64,000 nt of DNA, taken from positions 29,689,407 through 29,753,406 of the forward strand of contig OX377202.1 of NCBI GenBank assembly GCA_947396885.1, in the 5' to 3' direction. Below the pieces are notes generated by a model that was not told where the DNA came from, made no database searches, and saw nothing but the letters and a program-made list of their open reading frames with translations. The DNA is from Heligmosomoides polygyrus polygyrus (lineage: Eukaryota; Nematoda; Chromadorea; Rhabditida; Heligmosomidae). The translations under genes and the position numbers were made by a program. Shown in pieces: positions 22,656 to 35,200 of this stretch; the stretch's first letter is position 1; every line of letters begins with the position of its first letter.

Positions 22656-23642
22656 TAGGTTGTTCGGAAAGTTTTCAACGTTTTGCGTTACTATTTTCAT
22701 TTGTCTATTATTAAGTAGAAATTCAACTTGCATTTGTGCTACTTTCTGTAAAGAACGTTTCGCCCTCTGACCAAATAATTTGTTTCAACGTTGTTTTATT
22801 TTTCTGTTCTTGAAGAGCTTATTGAAGTATGGCGAAGGAGCAATTCCAAACGAAATTTTATTTTAAATTCAAATTCGGACAATCTGCAGCCGAGACAGTT
22901 CGACAAATCAATCAAGTGTGTAGGGGCCTAATAGTGTTGGAGAAAGCACTGTGCGCCAGTGGTTCAGTAGATTTCGGACAGGAGATTTCAGCTTCGAAGA
23001 CGACCTCCGTAGCGGTCGACCTGGAGCAATCCTGGACGACGAGTTGAAGGAACTAATGAAAGCTAAACCATCTTGAACAGTTCGCAGGATCGCGGAGGAG
23101 CTAGACATAAGTAAAACCGCTGTCGGCGGCTGATGTGATCCATTGCAACTTTTTGGCACCAGGCCAAACGACCAGAGCAAAGTCCTACTGAAAGGAAATC
23201 GACCAAATGCACCAAAAATTGCGTCAACTTCAGTCAGCATTGGTCAACAGGAGAGGCCCGATTCTTTTGCACGATAACGCCCGCCCTTATGTGCCACAAA
23301 TCACTGTTCGAAAATTGAGCGAATTAAGATTTGAAGTTCTGCCTCACCCGCCATATTCTCCAGACCTCTCACCAACCGACTACCACCTTTTCAAACACTT
23401 TCAGAACTTTCTGGCTGGTAAGACCTCCGCCAATCAAGACCACATATGTACAGCTTTCGTGGATTTCGTCTAATCTCATCCACCTAATTTTTTCGCTGAT
23501 GGAATAAGCCGACTGGTATCCCATTGGCAAAAGTGTGCTGATTCGAACGGTGCATATTTCGACTAAATCCGATAAGACTTGAGAAAGTTATTGTAGTTCA
23601 AGGTGAAGCACTCTAAACGATGAGAACTTTCCGGACAACCTA
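22656..23642 (+). mobile_element. Internally deleted mariner element
   Basis: The terminal inverted repeats are TTAGGTTGTTCGGAAAGTT and its near copy TTAGGTTGTCCGGAAAGTT (reverse complement at the right end), flanked by TA. Two transposase parts remain in the same orientation. The amino-terminal helix-turn-helix region starts at 22829 (MAKEQFQ). A carboxy-terminal catalytic part at 23207-23473 has LLHDNARPYV and [14 protein letters not shown], the second and third acidic positions of a DD34D mariner. The central region with the first catalytic Asp is missing, and the open frame ends about 35 codons early at 23473, so the copy cannot be autonomous. Confidence 0.93.
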
Positions 23643-24223
23643 ATACCACGTCATATTAAAGAACATAACAGTCTGTCATAAAAGATGGATGGAACAATGT
23701 CGCCATGCAATCTCTTAGTAAATGGTGTAATATCGATTGAAATCAATGTGCCATTTGGAGCACAAATGAAGGATAAACGGTGACAGTGCGCAGCTTAACA
23801 ATTTCTCTTAAGATCATCATCTTCATGGCGTCGCTCTCCTCCTCCTAACGGAAGGTCTTTGCACTCGCCACACCATGAGAGACGATCTCGTCATTCGCCA
23901 GGTTTGAGTCGTTTCGATTTTTCCTTAACTTCGGACGCAAACGCGAAAAGCTCCGAAAGCAGGTCTTCTGAAGAGCATTATGTTTTGTGTTTGTAAGGAT
24001 AAAATGATTAGATGACTTAACCAATGCCTTCTTGGGGTACGTCACGTATTCGGCGCTTTGTCTGTACAAAACAGACTTGGCACCAATTTGCCAATCTGGG
24101 AAGGATGGAAGACTTTATTTGCGTGGGTGGAACACGGAGTACGACCCTCGAATTTGGCTGCACATAAAAGCCATGCCTCCAAATACTCCATCTCTCGCTT
24201 TCTGCTTATATGTGAAATATTAT

Positions 24224-25628
24224 TAGGTTGGTGCATAAGTTCTCGGACATTTGGGGCATGAAATATTTATTATCACAACATACGAACAACAATATCAAAT
24301 CATTTGAATTAACCACCCTTTACATCAATTTTCTTTCGCCAACGTGCTGGTAAGTCATGGAGCCTTTTCTCCAAAACGTGGCCGGTTGTGATTCGAAAAA
24401 TGTGAGCAGTGCCTCCTTGACATCCTCTCGGTTCCTAAATTGCTGGCCGTCCAAATAACGTTGAAGGCTTGAAAACAAACGATGATCAGAAGGAGCGAGA
24501 TCTGGTGAGTAAGGTGGATGTGGAAGAACGGTCCATCCATAGTCCGCCAACTCAGCCGCCGTCGCTCTAGCAATATGCGGTCTAGCGTTGTCGTGTTGAA
24601 AATACACCTTCACTTGCTCTCCTCGTGTGGTTTGAAGGTGGGCCCTCAACTTCCTCAGTTGCTTGACGTAAACCTCTGCCGTCACTGTTATCCCTTCGTC
24701 CAGCAGCTCCCAGTATTCTACGCCAAGAACGCTCCACCAAATGCATAGCGTCACCTTTTTCACGTGAAGGAACGTCCTCTGCCTCTCCAGTTGCGTCAAC
24801 CCACTGTGCACGCCGGTGATAATTAGAGTAGAGTATCCACTTCTCACCCCCGGTGACATGGTTGTCCAGCCATCCGTGGGTACGTCTGAGGGTAAGGAGA
24901 GACAGAGCTACATCGGCTCTGCGATCCATGTCATGTTGTGTCAAGTCGTGAGGTACCCTGCGACCCAATTTTTGGACCTTGCCAATCGACTTCAATCCTC
25001 GAACGACTGTTGAGTGACTAACACCAAGAGTGCTTGATAGTTCGGAGTGGTTTGGTATGGGTCCACTTCCACTCTACTTCGGAGGCCATCCAAATCCAGT
25101 GTCATCGGGCGCCCTTCTCGTTCATTATCTTCAACGGAGGGTTCACCAACTGCAAACTTCGAGAACCACTGGTACACAGTACTTCGAGCAGGAGCACTCT
25201 CGTTTTAAACATCCTTCAGGCGACGATACGATTCGTTGGCATTGAGGCCAGATTGATGCAGGAATAGCATGACGTGCCGAATATGCGTCTCAGTTGGGAT
25301 GAATTGCTTAGCCATAATAGCTGACGTTAACAACGCAGAAGCAAATGTTAGGAATAGTTTTGTAGCCCTTTCCTTTCTCTATCAATCGATCATTTACGCG
25401 TTGATACATGTGGAAATTTGGCGGGAAAATGCCTTTTCAATTCAGGAGGGATCAAAGGTCCGAGGACTTAAGGCCCCCACAGAGTTATGCAGCAACGCCG
25501 CTCGCCGCAATGGTTAAGGATAGGGCAGTGACGCCGCCGTCGGCGAGCTCTGCGTCTCTGCCCTATGGTTAAGCATAGGGCCGCGGCACTGCCGCAGAAC
25601 TCTGTGGGGGCCTTTATGCACCAACATA
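24224..25628 (-). mobile_element. Mariner element with frameshifted transposase
   Basis: The left end is TTAGGTTGGTGCATAAGTTC; the right end is the inverted ATGTTGGTGCATAAA, flanked by TA. The transposase runs from a probable start near 25315 (MAKQFIPTETHIRHVMLFL on the minus strand) to 24320. It is broken into at least three frames: 24992-25177, about 24720-24980 and 24320-24660. The DD34D region shows FQHDNARPHIA and PYSPDLAPSDHRLF, followed by the usual carboxy-terminal WxxC-like block degraded to FWRKGSM. A MITE has inserted near its 5' end (25471-25613). Confidence 0.93.
25471..25613. mobile_element. PIF/Harbinger-like MITE nested in a mariner
   Basis: The terminal inverted repeats AGGCCCCCACAGAGTT / AACTCTGTGGGGGCCT enclose 143 bp with an inner inverted GATAGGGCAG / CTGCCCTAT region. 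Both sides are flanked by TTA, the 3-bp target site typical of PIF/Harbinger-type insertions. It interrupts the terminal region of the mariner at 24224-25628, so it is the younger insertion. Confidence 0.88.
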
Positions 25629-25979
25629 ATAAATGCACCTTGAATGTGTTTCTTAGTTGCTTGTACATCCGATCCATGCAGCCACTCGATAGAAATTCGC
25701 TGTTTTATCCTCCCAGATCACAATATGCGTAAGTCATAGGGTTGTACTTTTAGGTATCATATAATTCGATCGTAAAATAGATTCTGAAACGCTTGCGATT
25801 CCGGTCTACTACTGGAACCGTCACGGGCGATCGGGCTAGCCAAGCCCTCCATCTCTAGACAATTTTCTTGATAGGATTGGTGAACGGCTTGTTAGCGAAG
25901 TGTCTCTTGCAGCCTTTTGTAGAGGTCTCATATGGCGTGGTAGCAGAATGTGTGACGCATCCAAAGCGGTTCTACCAAC

Positions 25980-26275
25980 TTTGATCATCCTTTTTTAGCT
26001 TCTCGGTACTGTTACTTGAGGTACTCCGCTAGCTGCGGAATGCATCGCTGCGTAATCATCACCAACTCTGACTGTCCTGTCTGAGAGAAAACTCCTGATC
26101 CAGTTTACGATCACAGGGTGGACTCCACCTACCCTCATTTTGACTAGCAGTTCTCCTAGCGGGACCTTGTCGAAAGCCGTAGAGAAGTCGAAAAAGACTA
26201 CATCCGTTCTGTTTTTGCATTCTGTAGCCTTTGTCCAATCAATCAGAGGACTAATTACCGTGGTCTCTACTGTTA
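25980..26275 (-). mobile_element. LINE reverse transcriptase fragment (CR1-like)
   Basis: On the minus strand the stretch from about 26272 to 26040 reads without a stop as RT domains: DVVFFDFSTAFDKVPLGELL, then VNWIRSFLSDRTVRV, followed by a SGVPQ-like block near 26020. This order (palm Asp motif, then the thumb-side loop, then SGVPQGS) is that of CR1/Jockey-type LINEs. Neither end of the element is preserved. It stops just before the first recognised exon of the gene at 26297. Confidence 0.85.
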
Positions 26276-26296
26276 CTTAGCCAAAGAGTTTTTCAG

Positions 26297-29200
26297 ATAG
26301 GAATCGATCCCCCTCATTTGGACGGAGAAGAGAAGAACGAGAAGAAAAACCTACTAGGAGGAGGGAGTCGTCTGTACCTGCAAGGAAAAGGACGGTGAAG
26401 GATCTTGATGATGATGAACTGGAGAAGGTGAGTGTCGATGTAATCTGAGTATCTTCCGTTTCCTTTTACGGTTTTGGGTTCCTCAACTCGTTGTTGGCAC
26501 AACCGCACGATTATTTTCCACGCGTGTTCCAAGCGGATCGTTTTCCTCTGCGTACATGTTCGGATGTTGCTCCTGATCAGTTCCGTTCATCCCTTGACAT
26601 CAGTTCGGTTCTTATGGCTAGTGAGCCAGCCATTCTCGTCGAATCTGCCGTTGCTCAGCTCCTCTAAATGCGTCGAACCAGGATCCTATGACCCCTCTTT
26701 CCGATGATGTCGTTAGGTCGACAGGCTGTTCCTTCTGCCCCCCCCCCCCTCACAGATGTGTCCCTTTTCGTATATCCTCAGAGATGACGGGTTATGCCTC
26801 ACATTAGCAGGATGTAGCACGTGAACCAAGCTGATTACAGGCGGCTCGTCTTCAGCTAAAGTTAATGGCTCAACAGAAGGCCGAAGAAGGAATGGGTGAA
26901 GCAGATCCCGACAAGGAGGAGAGGAAACCCGCCACACAGAAGGAAGATGAGAAGAAAAAGCAGGCAGGTGGTGAACAAACCTCTAAGGTGAAGGAAGGAC
27001 AGAAGGATGCGACGAGAGAAGGCACAAAGAAGTCGAGTGCGGTGCGTTCTAGGCTCGGTTGTTCTTGTGACTCATATGGCTTTTACTTAGGAAATAAGAA
27101 AGACAAGAAAATTTGACGAAGAATGTTGCCCTGCTTAATAGGCACTTTGTTCCTAATTCTTTCCTCTTCCATTGTTTTTTCATTTTCTCAGTAGGCCTTC
27201 AAGGGTTCAGTGAGACCCTGGTGCAGTGCAGTGTGCAGCGCCTAGCCAGGAAGGCTAGCTCACAGTTGGGAGACTCAAGGGAAGGTGCTGCCTTATTAGG
27301 CATTAAGCTGTGCGAATAGGAAACGGAAAGCTACACATATTAAACATTAATTCTAATACGCTGCTAGCTAGTACACAGAAGAGCACGATACTGTGATGTG
27401 CAGGTGCAAGTACTGACATTAAACGTCATTTTAAAAATATTAGTACAATTGCAATGTCTACGAGCAGCGAAGACAGATTCATTGTTAACAATAAAACGGC
27501 TAATTTAATATTTAACCGATGAGGTTCTTTAACACAATACAACAGAAAACACTAACAATCCAACCATTGGAGACTGGCAGTAAAAGGAGAGGGGCTATTC
27601 GAGATGCAGGTATGAGGTGCATCTGTTTATCGGCTACCACATATTTCAAAACTGTTTATACTTTATTTCATTTTGTTAACTCGCTCTAGACGTGAGTGAG
27701 ATATGTAACATACTCTACTACATGAAAAGAGCAAACATAATATGAATACAATGAGATCTGCTGACATGCAAGGCTCGTGGACTACCAGGTCCGTAAGTTC
27801 AGAGGGCATTTAGGACAATGTCGCCAAACATTTTTTTCTTAACTAATTCAGTTTTGATAGATGTTAGCTCGTAGTAAACATTCTACTTTGAAATCAGAGA
27901 ACTGCTGAATGTTTTGGTCGCAATAAAACAACCTTAGAAGACTTGCGGTTAGATCAACGCCCTCGTACCCGTCGTTTTGAGTGCGTTCCAAGCTTATCGT
28001 TTGGCAACGAGGGGAATTGAACTCATGCAGGTAAATGTGTGATTTGGAACGATTGCATGAGTTGGCCTTGATCAGGATATGTGGTGAATCTTTCCTTTCG
28101 CCCACTTGTTTGGAGAGAGAATAATTTATTTGGAGCGTTTCTGAGGATGTTGTTTTTGTTTTGTTTTATTAGGCGATGATAGGCAAAAATGTGCGGATTT
28201 TATTTCTCGGAAATGCAGGAGTTGAGACGTTGATTGGCTGGAAACGGGAATACGAAATACAGAAGCGGAAGCGCGGCTACCGTTTGTCCAAAAAGCATCT
28301 AAAGTTACGGCTTGCCCACTTCTTTTCGATTTTTTGCTTTGCCGAAGTCTAAAACAGCGGAGGATGTTTGAATGATAGCGATTCGTCCTCAGCGGAAGAT
28401 AGTGAAACGAAAGAGATCAAGTAACCTCAGTGAAGTTGATTTTAACTATGATTGATACGACGCTGGAAAGTGTATCTAAAACATTTTTAATACACTACTG
28501 TGGTACACTCCCAGTTCACAAAAGCCTGCAGCTTATAAAAAAAGCTCGATTTGATACTCGTGGTTAGTCGGAAACGTTTGAAATATTGTCATCGTACATC
28601 CAACATCCACGGACAACAATAAATCTAATGAAGCTGTTAATATCACTTGCACAATCGCCATGATGTCGCCAAGAAGACAGGGTGCACTGCCTTTCGCCCA
28701 GTTCGAGCGTATTCTGATCAACAAAAGCGAAGCGGGAGGCGAACGAAAGAGCTCAAATTGACCGCTCATAATTGTCAGTAGTACATTTCTTTCCTGAATT
28801 AGGTTAGAAGTGGGGTTTACCATGTTCCTAGGAGACGGTGAAAGGATTGGATGTGTTGATATTTAAAAAAGAAGAGAGTGGTCGAAAGTGGGTAGAAGAC
28901 AGATTAGGGAACTGAAAATGTTGGTGTGCACTTAATGTTTTTATTTTAAATAACTAATACAGTGAAATTATAGGCGGCAACCAACGCTCAACAGCAATTA
29001 GTGATATTTCAACAAAGGTAATACACGACATACCAACAGCATGTAGCATGTTGCTATTAGGTTGTCCAGAAATTAATGCAGGTCTTGAAACTCAAATTGA
29101 AAACCACATATCTCAGCTCAAACGAAACTTTATTAATCGAGGTAAAAACCGTTCGAGTCTACACATCTTTGCCAACGAGATACTAGCTTATTTATCCTTG

Positions 29201-32200
29201 CGTAGAAGTCCGGAGTTCTGGAGCGGATGAGTTCGTCTAAGGCGGTTTCCACCTGGGCTAGGTTATTGAAGCATTTCTCGCTCAAGAACTTATCCAGATG
29301 CTTGAAGAATGGTAGTCGGTCGGCGAAAGGTCCTGTGAATATGATGGGTGTGGCAGAGTTACGTAGTCTAACTCGTTCAACTTCCGCATCGTCGGATGAG
29401 CAACATGTGATTGCGCTTTGTCGTAAAGAATTACCGGTCCTTCTCTATTGACCACTGCGGGGTGCATACGTCGGAATTTTTCGTGCATTTCGTCGATCTG
29501 TTGTACCTATTTCTCTGCCGTCATTGTTTCGCCCGAATTCAAGAAACTATGGTGAATTAATCCAGATGCAGACTACCAAATACTTATCATGATCTTCTTT
29601 TGGGGTAATTTCGGTTTCGGAAACTGTGCGGAGCTTCATCGCAGTCCAATCACTGAGCCGATCGTCGCCGTTTATCATAGAGGATCCACTTCACGTCACA
29701 AGTTACGATACGGTCGAGAAATGGATCGTTCTTGTTGAGAAGAAGCAGTGCTAACGACTCTTTGAACCGACGATTTTTTTTAATGGTCATTTAACTCGTG
29801 TGGTATTCATTTATCTAACTTTTCGTCTTTCCAATTTTCCGCAGATGTTCGCAAACATTTGATTTGCTTACGCAGAGGTCTTTCGCAAGCTCTCGAACGG
29901 TCACACATGTATTTGCCTCCACTAAGGTCTTCAACTCGTAGACATCAATGCCAGAGTGACGTCCGTGACCTGCCTTATCCTCAAGATCGAATTCACCTCG
30001 ACGAAATTTTTGAAACCAGCGCATCACCGTCGATTCGTTAACATGTCTTGGCCCCATACCTGGTTGATGTTCCGAGTGGCTTCCGCCGCAGTACGACCGA
30101 GCTTTAACTCATAGAAGTAAATCTGCCGAAATTGCTGCTTTGACACGGCCATTTATAGCCTACAAAATCTGTCGTGGAAGTAATCTGTATTAAAAACGAA
30201 TAGCACAGTGAGGAAGCACACAAAACCAGCTTTGTAACAGTCTACAATTCTGTACTATTCCAGGGTAAAGTTTTGCCAAAAATCCCGCTCCAACGTTGGA
30301 GGTCGAAAACCTGCATTAATTTCCGGACAACGTAATATAAATACAGGCATGGATTATCAACTGTAATATATACTCTTTCCACTTTTAGCGAAAGACCCGA
30401 ATTTCCTCTGACTGCGGTGATATACAGCACATCAGCTAGCCTCTTTTGATTCCGCCATGCTTCATTTCATTCGGTCAGAGACACGCTGCATCCCTGACTT
30501 CAAGATGATTTGAAAGCGTTTAACAAAGTAAAAACCTACTAAGGTTGTAGCTACAAATAATAGAAATCACCTTGCACGACTGTCTCTACCAATATTTGAT
30601 CCTAAAAACACTACTTGAGCAAGAGAGAATGCTTTCTCGCAGGGCAATCATATGCCTTGCATATTGTGCAACAAAACATGCAAGATACAATAATAAATAG
30701 TAAATACCTATAATTAAATGCGCTAGTCTTTTCTATCAAATATAAAATATGTATATGAATATAAAATATGTACAAAACCTTAAAAAAAACCTCAAACTGC
30801 TCTTCAGGAAAAGGTTTTACTAATTCTTAAATCTCGATGTGTGTTTTCATAATACAGCCACCATCGTTTCTATGAATGAATAGAATAAGAGCCCGTTTCA
30901 GACGGGCTCGGACGATCACGTTTCAAAGCGGAATCGAGCAGAGAAGGAGGCGCAGCGTTCGCCAGAGAACCAGGACGACAAGCAACCTCGCAAAGACGAA
31001 GCACCTCCTAAAGGCGATACCCTGGTTCTAAAAAAGAACTTCGAGGAGGTGCATATGCTTGGAAGAGAGAAGGCAGCGAGTGTTGCGGCGCCATATCCGG
31101 TAAAATCTGGCGAGCCGACGTGGGTCGCGCAATATATGATGAGCGTCGAGAAGAGAAAGCAGGAGTTACGGTCAGGGTCAGTTTGATTCTCAGTGCATAC
31201 GAAACAAGCAAACTTCTCATACATTGAACATTTTCTCCAGCCGCTATGAGGCTTGTTGAAAGGATGGACCGCATGGTTGCGTACGCAAACCCATTCTGCT
31301 CAAGCATGCATAAACAATATAAGTATGAATTACACTGAGCGGAAGTGTGCCTTTAAATTGCGCACACTCTTAGGCCGGTTGCGGAGGACGGTGTCGTGAC
31401 CTCCGCTGACGCCGTTCTCGGGCACGATGGTAGTACTTTTCAAGACCGTATCGGTTCTGGCTGGATTGCCTTCATCATCCCTTCCTAGCCCTTCTAATAC
31501 AACCGTGTATTGAAACCCTGTTAGCGGTAAGAGGCAAAGATAACCGCACTCATTCACATTGATGAACAGTCAGCCTAATGAATTACAGGCGCCAAAGCGG
31601 TGTAGATGACGAGCTTCTGGAAAATTACTTCCCAATTGCTAAACAGCCAAACGTGGCGATGAGTTGTCCGCCAAGAATTGGACGAGTTCCGGCAACAGTA
31701 TGTAGGCGGTCGTTGAGGGACCACATGGTAACCCCATAGTCCGAGCAAAGCACTACGCTGTTGAACACTCGTCCTCATTCCGCTAGGTTTTCTTTTCATC
31801 TCCGCGTTTTTTTTTTTGTGGTTCTGTTTTACCATATATTTCGCGTTTGTTAACTAGAAAGAATACCAGACGTAAAGGAAGTCAACGATGAGCAAAGAAC
31901 ATCAAGGAAACTCGAAAATTGGCTGAAGGTGTTACGGGGAAGGCGTATGGCCACCCCATATCTGAACTGCAGTCAAATTACACATGCAAAACGCATGTAG
32001 GGACTGCGGAATATGGTTTTGATAAGCACAACCAGACTAAAGCAATCTGTTCGTGCAGTTTTCTGCAGAAAGCATCTAGAACATGCTTCATTACAGAGCC
32101 CAAATTTTACTACATTTGACATTGGCGGTATGAATAGATCACGATGTCGTCATTTGCGAGAGGATGCGCTCACAGTTTACTTTAGCTTCGATGAAACCAC

Positions 32201-35200
32201 TATTTGGTAAAAGCATTCTGTAGCTGGAGGATAGCATGCAGTAGCACGGCTAACTTAGTCGATTGCGTTGGGGCCTGTTCATACTTCGTGACAAGAGCGA
32301 CAAAAGCGACAAGAGCGACTGGGGCGACGGATGTAGTGTGGTGTACGTAAATAATTACGTATTTCACAATACATTCGTCGCGGACGGAGTGTGGAGTACG
32401 CAATTATTCGCGTACATCACACTATGTCCGTCGCCCCAGTCGCTCTTGTCGCGAAGTATGAAGAGGCCCCTAGACCCGTTTATACTTCAATGCCAAGCGA
32501 CGCAACGGCATGTAAAGTGACCAAATTGATCGATCGCGTCGCTCAATCAATATGCCCACGTGGCGTCGCGTCGCTCGGCGTCGAAGTATAGACGGGGCTT
32601 TAGGGGTCGTTTAGTGTGTGCGCGCGACGCGCGACGCGATGCATGTGTGGTGGCTAAATTGATCGAGCGATGCGATTGATCAATTCGTCCGCTACACATG
32701 GCATCGCGTGCGAGTCGCGCGCACACTAAACGACCCCTTAACAAGACGTCTACTCAAGCAGCATAATCCACCTTTTCGTTGACGTTTTCAGTGTTCGCCG
32801 CTGTGGTTACCTTTTCCCTTCTTATGACAGAATTATCTCTCAATACGCACATCATGCGATGGTTAAGATCTCACGAACCTGTTCTTCAACATTAGACCAA
32901 AATTTTCGCTACGATTAAGGTTTGGCCAGTCATATGGTTACCTCATCCACTACGCGGGATTGAGACAGCAAGAACTCGCGTGGTCCCGCAACGATCGCTT
33001 GATCACGGTGGGAGTACTCATGCTGTGCTTGGCGGACTACTCGTCGCTGCCTTAGGGTGTTTAATCGGGAGAAGACTCATTGGACCGAAATATCTCAAAA
33101 TAAGAGGTAGGAGGCAGTGAATGAAAGGAATCAATAGGGGAAATTCTTTGGAGAAAACAGAACAGCAATTTAGCATTAAGTATTGAACTTATACGACTTC
33201 GATCTCACCACATACATAGAACTACGGAGTTCTGTGGGGCGCATAGCTAAAATTGCTTCTAAGATTAAGCATTTTGCAAGAGTATTTAGCTTTAAAAAGC
33301 AAATGAGGGAATAATAAATGGAACAGGGGAAGCCAATGTTGCCCGCAAGTTTTGTACACTTGTTCGGTTGTATCAATTTTGCAACACCGTATCCTTAGCA
33401 CTTCGAGGTCATGTCGAGAGCAATACAGCTCCGTAACCCTTCTTGCTCTGCAATAATCTGGAACTCCTGACAGCTCCCTTGTCGACGGCATGTGCCTCGT
33501 TTAAACAGTAACCATTGGCGTCTATTAACGGCGTGATCCTTAACACATTGAGTGGAACAATGTTGTGTTACAGCAACGGAACAATTAAAGCTAATTCAAA
33601 CGAAGCGAAGCACATATTCAAACGATTTCAACAAAAAATTCATACCAAAAAACGCGTTTGAGTGGATGTTAACAACGATTTAGTCTACCGGTGGTACCTG
33701 TTGGACCTGTTCCTCGGGTTCCTGTGCCAAGGGCATCCTACGACGTTGAACGAACTACCGCTGTTCGATACCCTACTCGCCTCACGGATTTCGGCGAAAG
33801 GAAGGCACCAGTTCCTCTAGGTTCGTTGCTCTTTTTTGTTGTAACAACAAGATGATATGGAAGATTGTGCCAACTCTCATTCTGATCCCACCAGTAGTAG
33901 AACTGGGGTAGTGGAATTTTTGCACGCAGTGAGAAGTAACATTGAGGTAACCTCGAAAGTCTCATAGCTAAGGGTCTTAGGATGTAAAGTGAAAACCTGG
34001 GAACGTAGCAATGGCATGGAGAAAAAGCAAACGTCGCAGAGCCTTGATTATTAATCAAACCGAGAAGGCGGGATGAATGTAACAAAAATCTCAATACAAA
34101 AATAAGAATGAAATTTAAAAGTTCTATGTAAATGGATTCAACCACATTGCTGCGAGAAACCGAAGTGGCGTGACTTCCATTCTCTTCAATAAATAAATCA
34201 TAGTATCTGCGTTTGTATATCTACAATCCATACTCGAAACTATAACGTAAAAACCTCAGATTAATACCTGAGCACCTTTCTTGAAGTGGGACGATGGACA
34301 AGCGCGACACTCTGGTCCTTTTTTTCGATTTTGTTCACCATGACCTTGGAGTCCATCGTCGTCCTTTCGGGAAATACTCCCTGGTGCACCAGTCCATGGG
34401 CACGGATCCAAGAGCTTGGAAACTGCTCGCCGTGTACATCTCGCAAAATGAAGGTCTGCACCTGTCGCTAGGCCTCACTCAGGTTGACTGCTTTGCAGGG
34501 TTATGGTGGAAGACGTGCTTCTCACCGAGTGTGGCGATTGAGTACCGACTCCTCAGGATTGGAGGGTTGGGAACTGGACATGATTGGCGCAGTACAGATC
34601 CAGAATACCATTGCGTATCTGAGATGGGTTGAGGGTTTGGCATACCTCTGAAAAGGACAAAAGTGGTAACGCTGCAAGTGTCCGTCAATAACTAGCACAC
34701 AAACGTGTAAACACACGAAACACGTACCCCATGCGGAGAATGACTCTAGTTACCTAATATATTTATTGGAAGTGGACTGGCTTAATATTTTTGGCCTATC
34801 CAAATATAAGTCGCGATGAAGCTACCCCGATAGTTCTAGACTGCTGCAGGGCACCTAAGTTAGCTGATGTGAAATTACTGGAGGGGACCGCTATAGATGT
34901 GACTAAAAATCTTGCCTCAAGGGGGGTACATTTGCAAAGTGAATCACGCTGCGGAGTGAGCTTCAAGCGCAGGAGCCAAATCGTACACAAGCGAAGAAAC
35001 GAAACTCCAATTGCATATCAAATTCCACAACAAATGTTCGTTCATGTTAAAAGCTTAAAAATTCAAAGTACAAATCTGAACTGAAAAATCGGAAGTCATT
35101 CGGAAATTGTGCGAGATCTAACTTCTAGTGTAACACACCATAGCTCGGAGTGTGGCGATTTGTGAATTTTGATCACGCCGAACCACTAGGCTGGACAAGA

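Noticed and set aside
27848..28105. Minus-strand 85-codon ORF
   Set aside because: No domain and no splice context; it lies within an intron of the plus-strand gene.
34261..34688. Overlapping ORFs on both strands around 34.3-34.7 kb
   Set aside because: They read as protein-like on both strands with no consistent frame, phase link or recognisable domain, in an intron of the charged-protein gene.
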